The position numbers and the translations under genes were made by a program. A DNA stretch of 5,650 bases from Pseudomonadota bacterium. GTDB lineage: Bacteria > Pseudomonadota > Gammaproteobacteria > Burkholderiales > Rhodocyclaceae. The notes beneath the pieces were generated by a model. The model had not been told where the DNA came from and did no database searches. It saw nothing but the letters and a program-made list of their open reading frames with translations. Below, one piece after another: positions 4,510 through 5,650 of the stretch. Positions within the stretch are counted from its first letter, which is position 1. The number at the start of each line of letters is the position of its first letter. The DNA lies in assembly GCA_030917225.1 (NCBI GenBank), contig JAUPVD010000011.1:1-5650 (forward strand), given 5' to 3'.

Positions 4510-5650
4510 ATGTCCATGCCCGACCCACGCTTCGTTCACCTTCGCCTGCACAGCGAGTATTCCGTTACCGATGGCATCGTTCGCATCGACGATGCGGTGG
4601 CGCGGGCCGCTGGCAGCGGCATGCCGGCATTGGCCCTGACCGACCTCGGCAATTTCTTCGGGCTGGTCAAGTTCTACAGCGCGGCGCGTGGCAAGGGTGT
4701 CAAGCCGGTGCTCGGCGCCGACGTGTGGATGACGCACGAAACCGACCCGGACCGCCCGTCACGCCTCCTTCTGCTCTGCCGTAACCATCAGGGCTACCTG
4801 CAGCTTTGCGAGATCCTTTCGCGCGCCCAGCTGGCGCCCCGTACCCGGGGCCGTGCCGAAGTGTCTCGCCGGATGCTGGAGGAAGTCGGCTCCGATGGGC
4901 TGATTGCGCTCTCCGGCGCTGCGCTGGGCGATATTGGCGATGCACTGCTGTCAGGCAACCGCTTGCTGGCGGAGTGCCGCGCCCGCGAATGGGCGGCCAT
5001 GTTCCCCAATGCCTTCTACCTGGAAGTGCAGCGTGCCGGCCATGCGCAGCAGGAAGCGCTGGTGGCAGCGACGGTGGATTTGGCGTCGGAAATGAATCTG
5101 CCGTTGGTGGCGACGCACCCGATCCAGTTCCTCGATCGCGACGATTTCAAGGCGCACGAGGCCCGCGTCTGCATCGCCGAAGGCTATGTGCTCGGTGATT
5201 CGCGCCGGCCGAAATTCTTCACCGAGGAGCAATATTTCAAATCCGGCGAAGACATGGCAGCGCTGTTCGCCGATCTGCCGGAAGCGCTGGAAAACTCGGT
5301 CGAGATTGCGTGCCGTTGCAACCTGGAAATCACCCTCGGCAAGAACTACCTGCCGCAGTTCCCGACCCCCGAAGGGGTGACGCTTGACGACCATCTTTGC
5401 AACGAGGCAGCGAAGGGGCTGGAGATTCGTCTGGCGCAGTTGTTCCCCGATCCGCAAGTGCGCGAGAAGGAACGCCCCACCTACGAAGCCCGGCTGAAGA
5501 TCGAGACCGACACCATCGTGCAGATGGGTTTCCCTGGCTACTTCCTGATCGTTGCCGACTTCATCAACTGGGGCAAGAAGAATGGCGTACCGGTCGGGCC
5601 GGGCCGGGGTTCCGGTGCCGGTTCGCTGGTCGCCTATTCGCTCGGCATTA
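4510..5650 (+). CDS. dnaE: DNA polymerase III subunit alpha, N-terminal part (runs off the window)
   Basis: The frame is open from ATG 4510 to the window end: 380 codons, about one third of the usual 1,150-1,180. This is the replicative polymerase catalytic subunit of the Pol III core, partnered by epsilon (DnaQ) and the beta clamp. The N-terminal PHP domain (about 6-270) opens with [12 protein letters not shown] and continues through [23 protein letters not shown] and [12 protein letters not shown]. The linker and start of the palm follow ([24 protein letters not shown]), ending at [15 protein letters not shown] (362-376). The catalytic Asp residues of the palm lie beyond the window. The PHP metal site is degenerate as in E. 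coli DnaE: Arg12 replaces the second His of the HxH motif and TDLGN replaces TDHGN, so intrinsic PHP proofreading is unlikely. An in-frame TAA at 4495 bars starts further upstream. ATG 4510 and ATG 4516 are the only candidates, and the shorter form (MPDPRF...) is also plausible. Confidence 0.96.
   Translation, partial: MSMPDPRFVHLRLHSEYSVTDGIVRIDDAVARAAGSGMPALALTDLGNFFGLVKFYSAARGKGVKPVLGADVWMTHETDPDRPSRLLLLCRNHQGYLQLCEILSRAQLAPRTRGRAEVSRRMLEEVGSDGLIALSGAALGDIGDALLSGNRLLAECRAREWAAMFPNAFYLEVQRAGHAQQEALVAATVDLASEMNLPLVATHPIQFLDRDDFKAHEARVCIAEGYVLGDSRRPKFFTEEQYFKSGEDMAALFADLPEALENSVEIACRCNLEITLGKNYLPQFPTPEGVTLDDHLCNEAAKGLEIRLAQLFPDPQVREKERPTYEARLKIETDTIVQMGFPGYFLIVADFINWGKKNGVPVGPGRGSGAGSLVAYSLGI

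Noticed and set aside
4335..4784. 149-codon + strand frame spanning the intergenic region into dnaE
   Set aside because: It overlaps the unmistakable dnaE N-terminus by 275 bp in another frame and its translation has no recognisable feature.

Overview
The window looks like part of the chromosome of a GC-rich betaproteobacterium. The DnaE N-terminus is of the proteobacterial type, resembling the E. coli protein throughout. The PAS-GGDEF-EAL protein and the ErcA-like protein are of kinds common in Rhodocyclales and relatives such as Dechloromonas and Azoarcus. The order-level placement is inference from memory of these families. No mobile element, tRNA, rRNA or CRISPR array was seen.

Layout from left to right. 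(1) Positions 3-107 (+) carry the last 34 codons of a gene cut by the window edge, with only weak resemblance to WrbA/flavodoxin-type quinone reductases. (2) An intergenic stretch of about 90 bp holds a strong GC-rich inverted repeat and a plausible sigma70 promoter. (3) Positions 201-1004 (+) encode a 267-residue stand-alone response regulator with two receiver domains. The first has lost its phospho-acceptor Asp and the second is intact and CheY-like. (4) Only 27 bp away and convergent, positions 1032-3191 (-) encode a 719-residue cytoplasmic PAS-PAS-GGDEF-EAL protein. (5) Its start codon lies inside the 3' end of the gene upstream of it, 3175-4320 (-), an iron-type alcohol dehydrogenase resembling the regulatory protein ErcA. 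The two genes therefore form a translationally overlapping pair. (6) A 189-bp divergent intergenic region contains a candidate ercA promoter, a perfect 7-bp dyad and a -10-like box ahead of dnaE. (7) From 4510 (+) to the window end runs the first third of dnaE, the DNA polymerase III alpha subunit.

The most interesting unit is the ercA-like/PAS-GGDEF-EAL pair. In pseudomonads ErcA is associated with sensor-kinase control of ethanol oxidation. Here the overlapping partner is instead a cyclic-di-GMP synthase/phosphodiesterase with PAS sensors. This suggests, as inference, that alcohol or redox status is read out as c-di-GMP. The convergent double-receiver protein has no output domain and could belong to the same circuit, but nothing in the sequence proves that. 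The dnaE and left-edge genes look like ordinary chromosomal neighbours.
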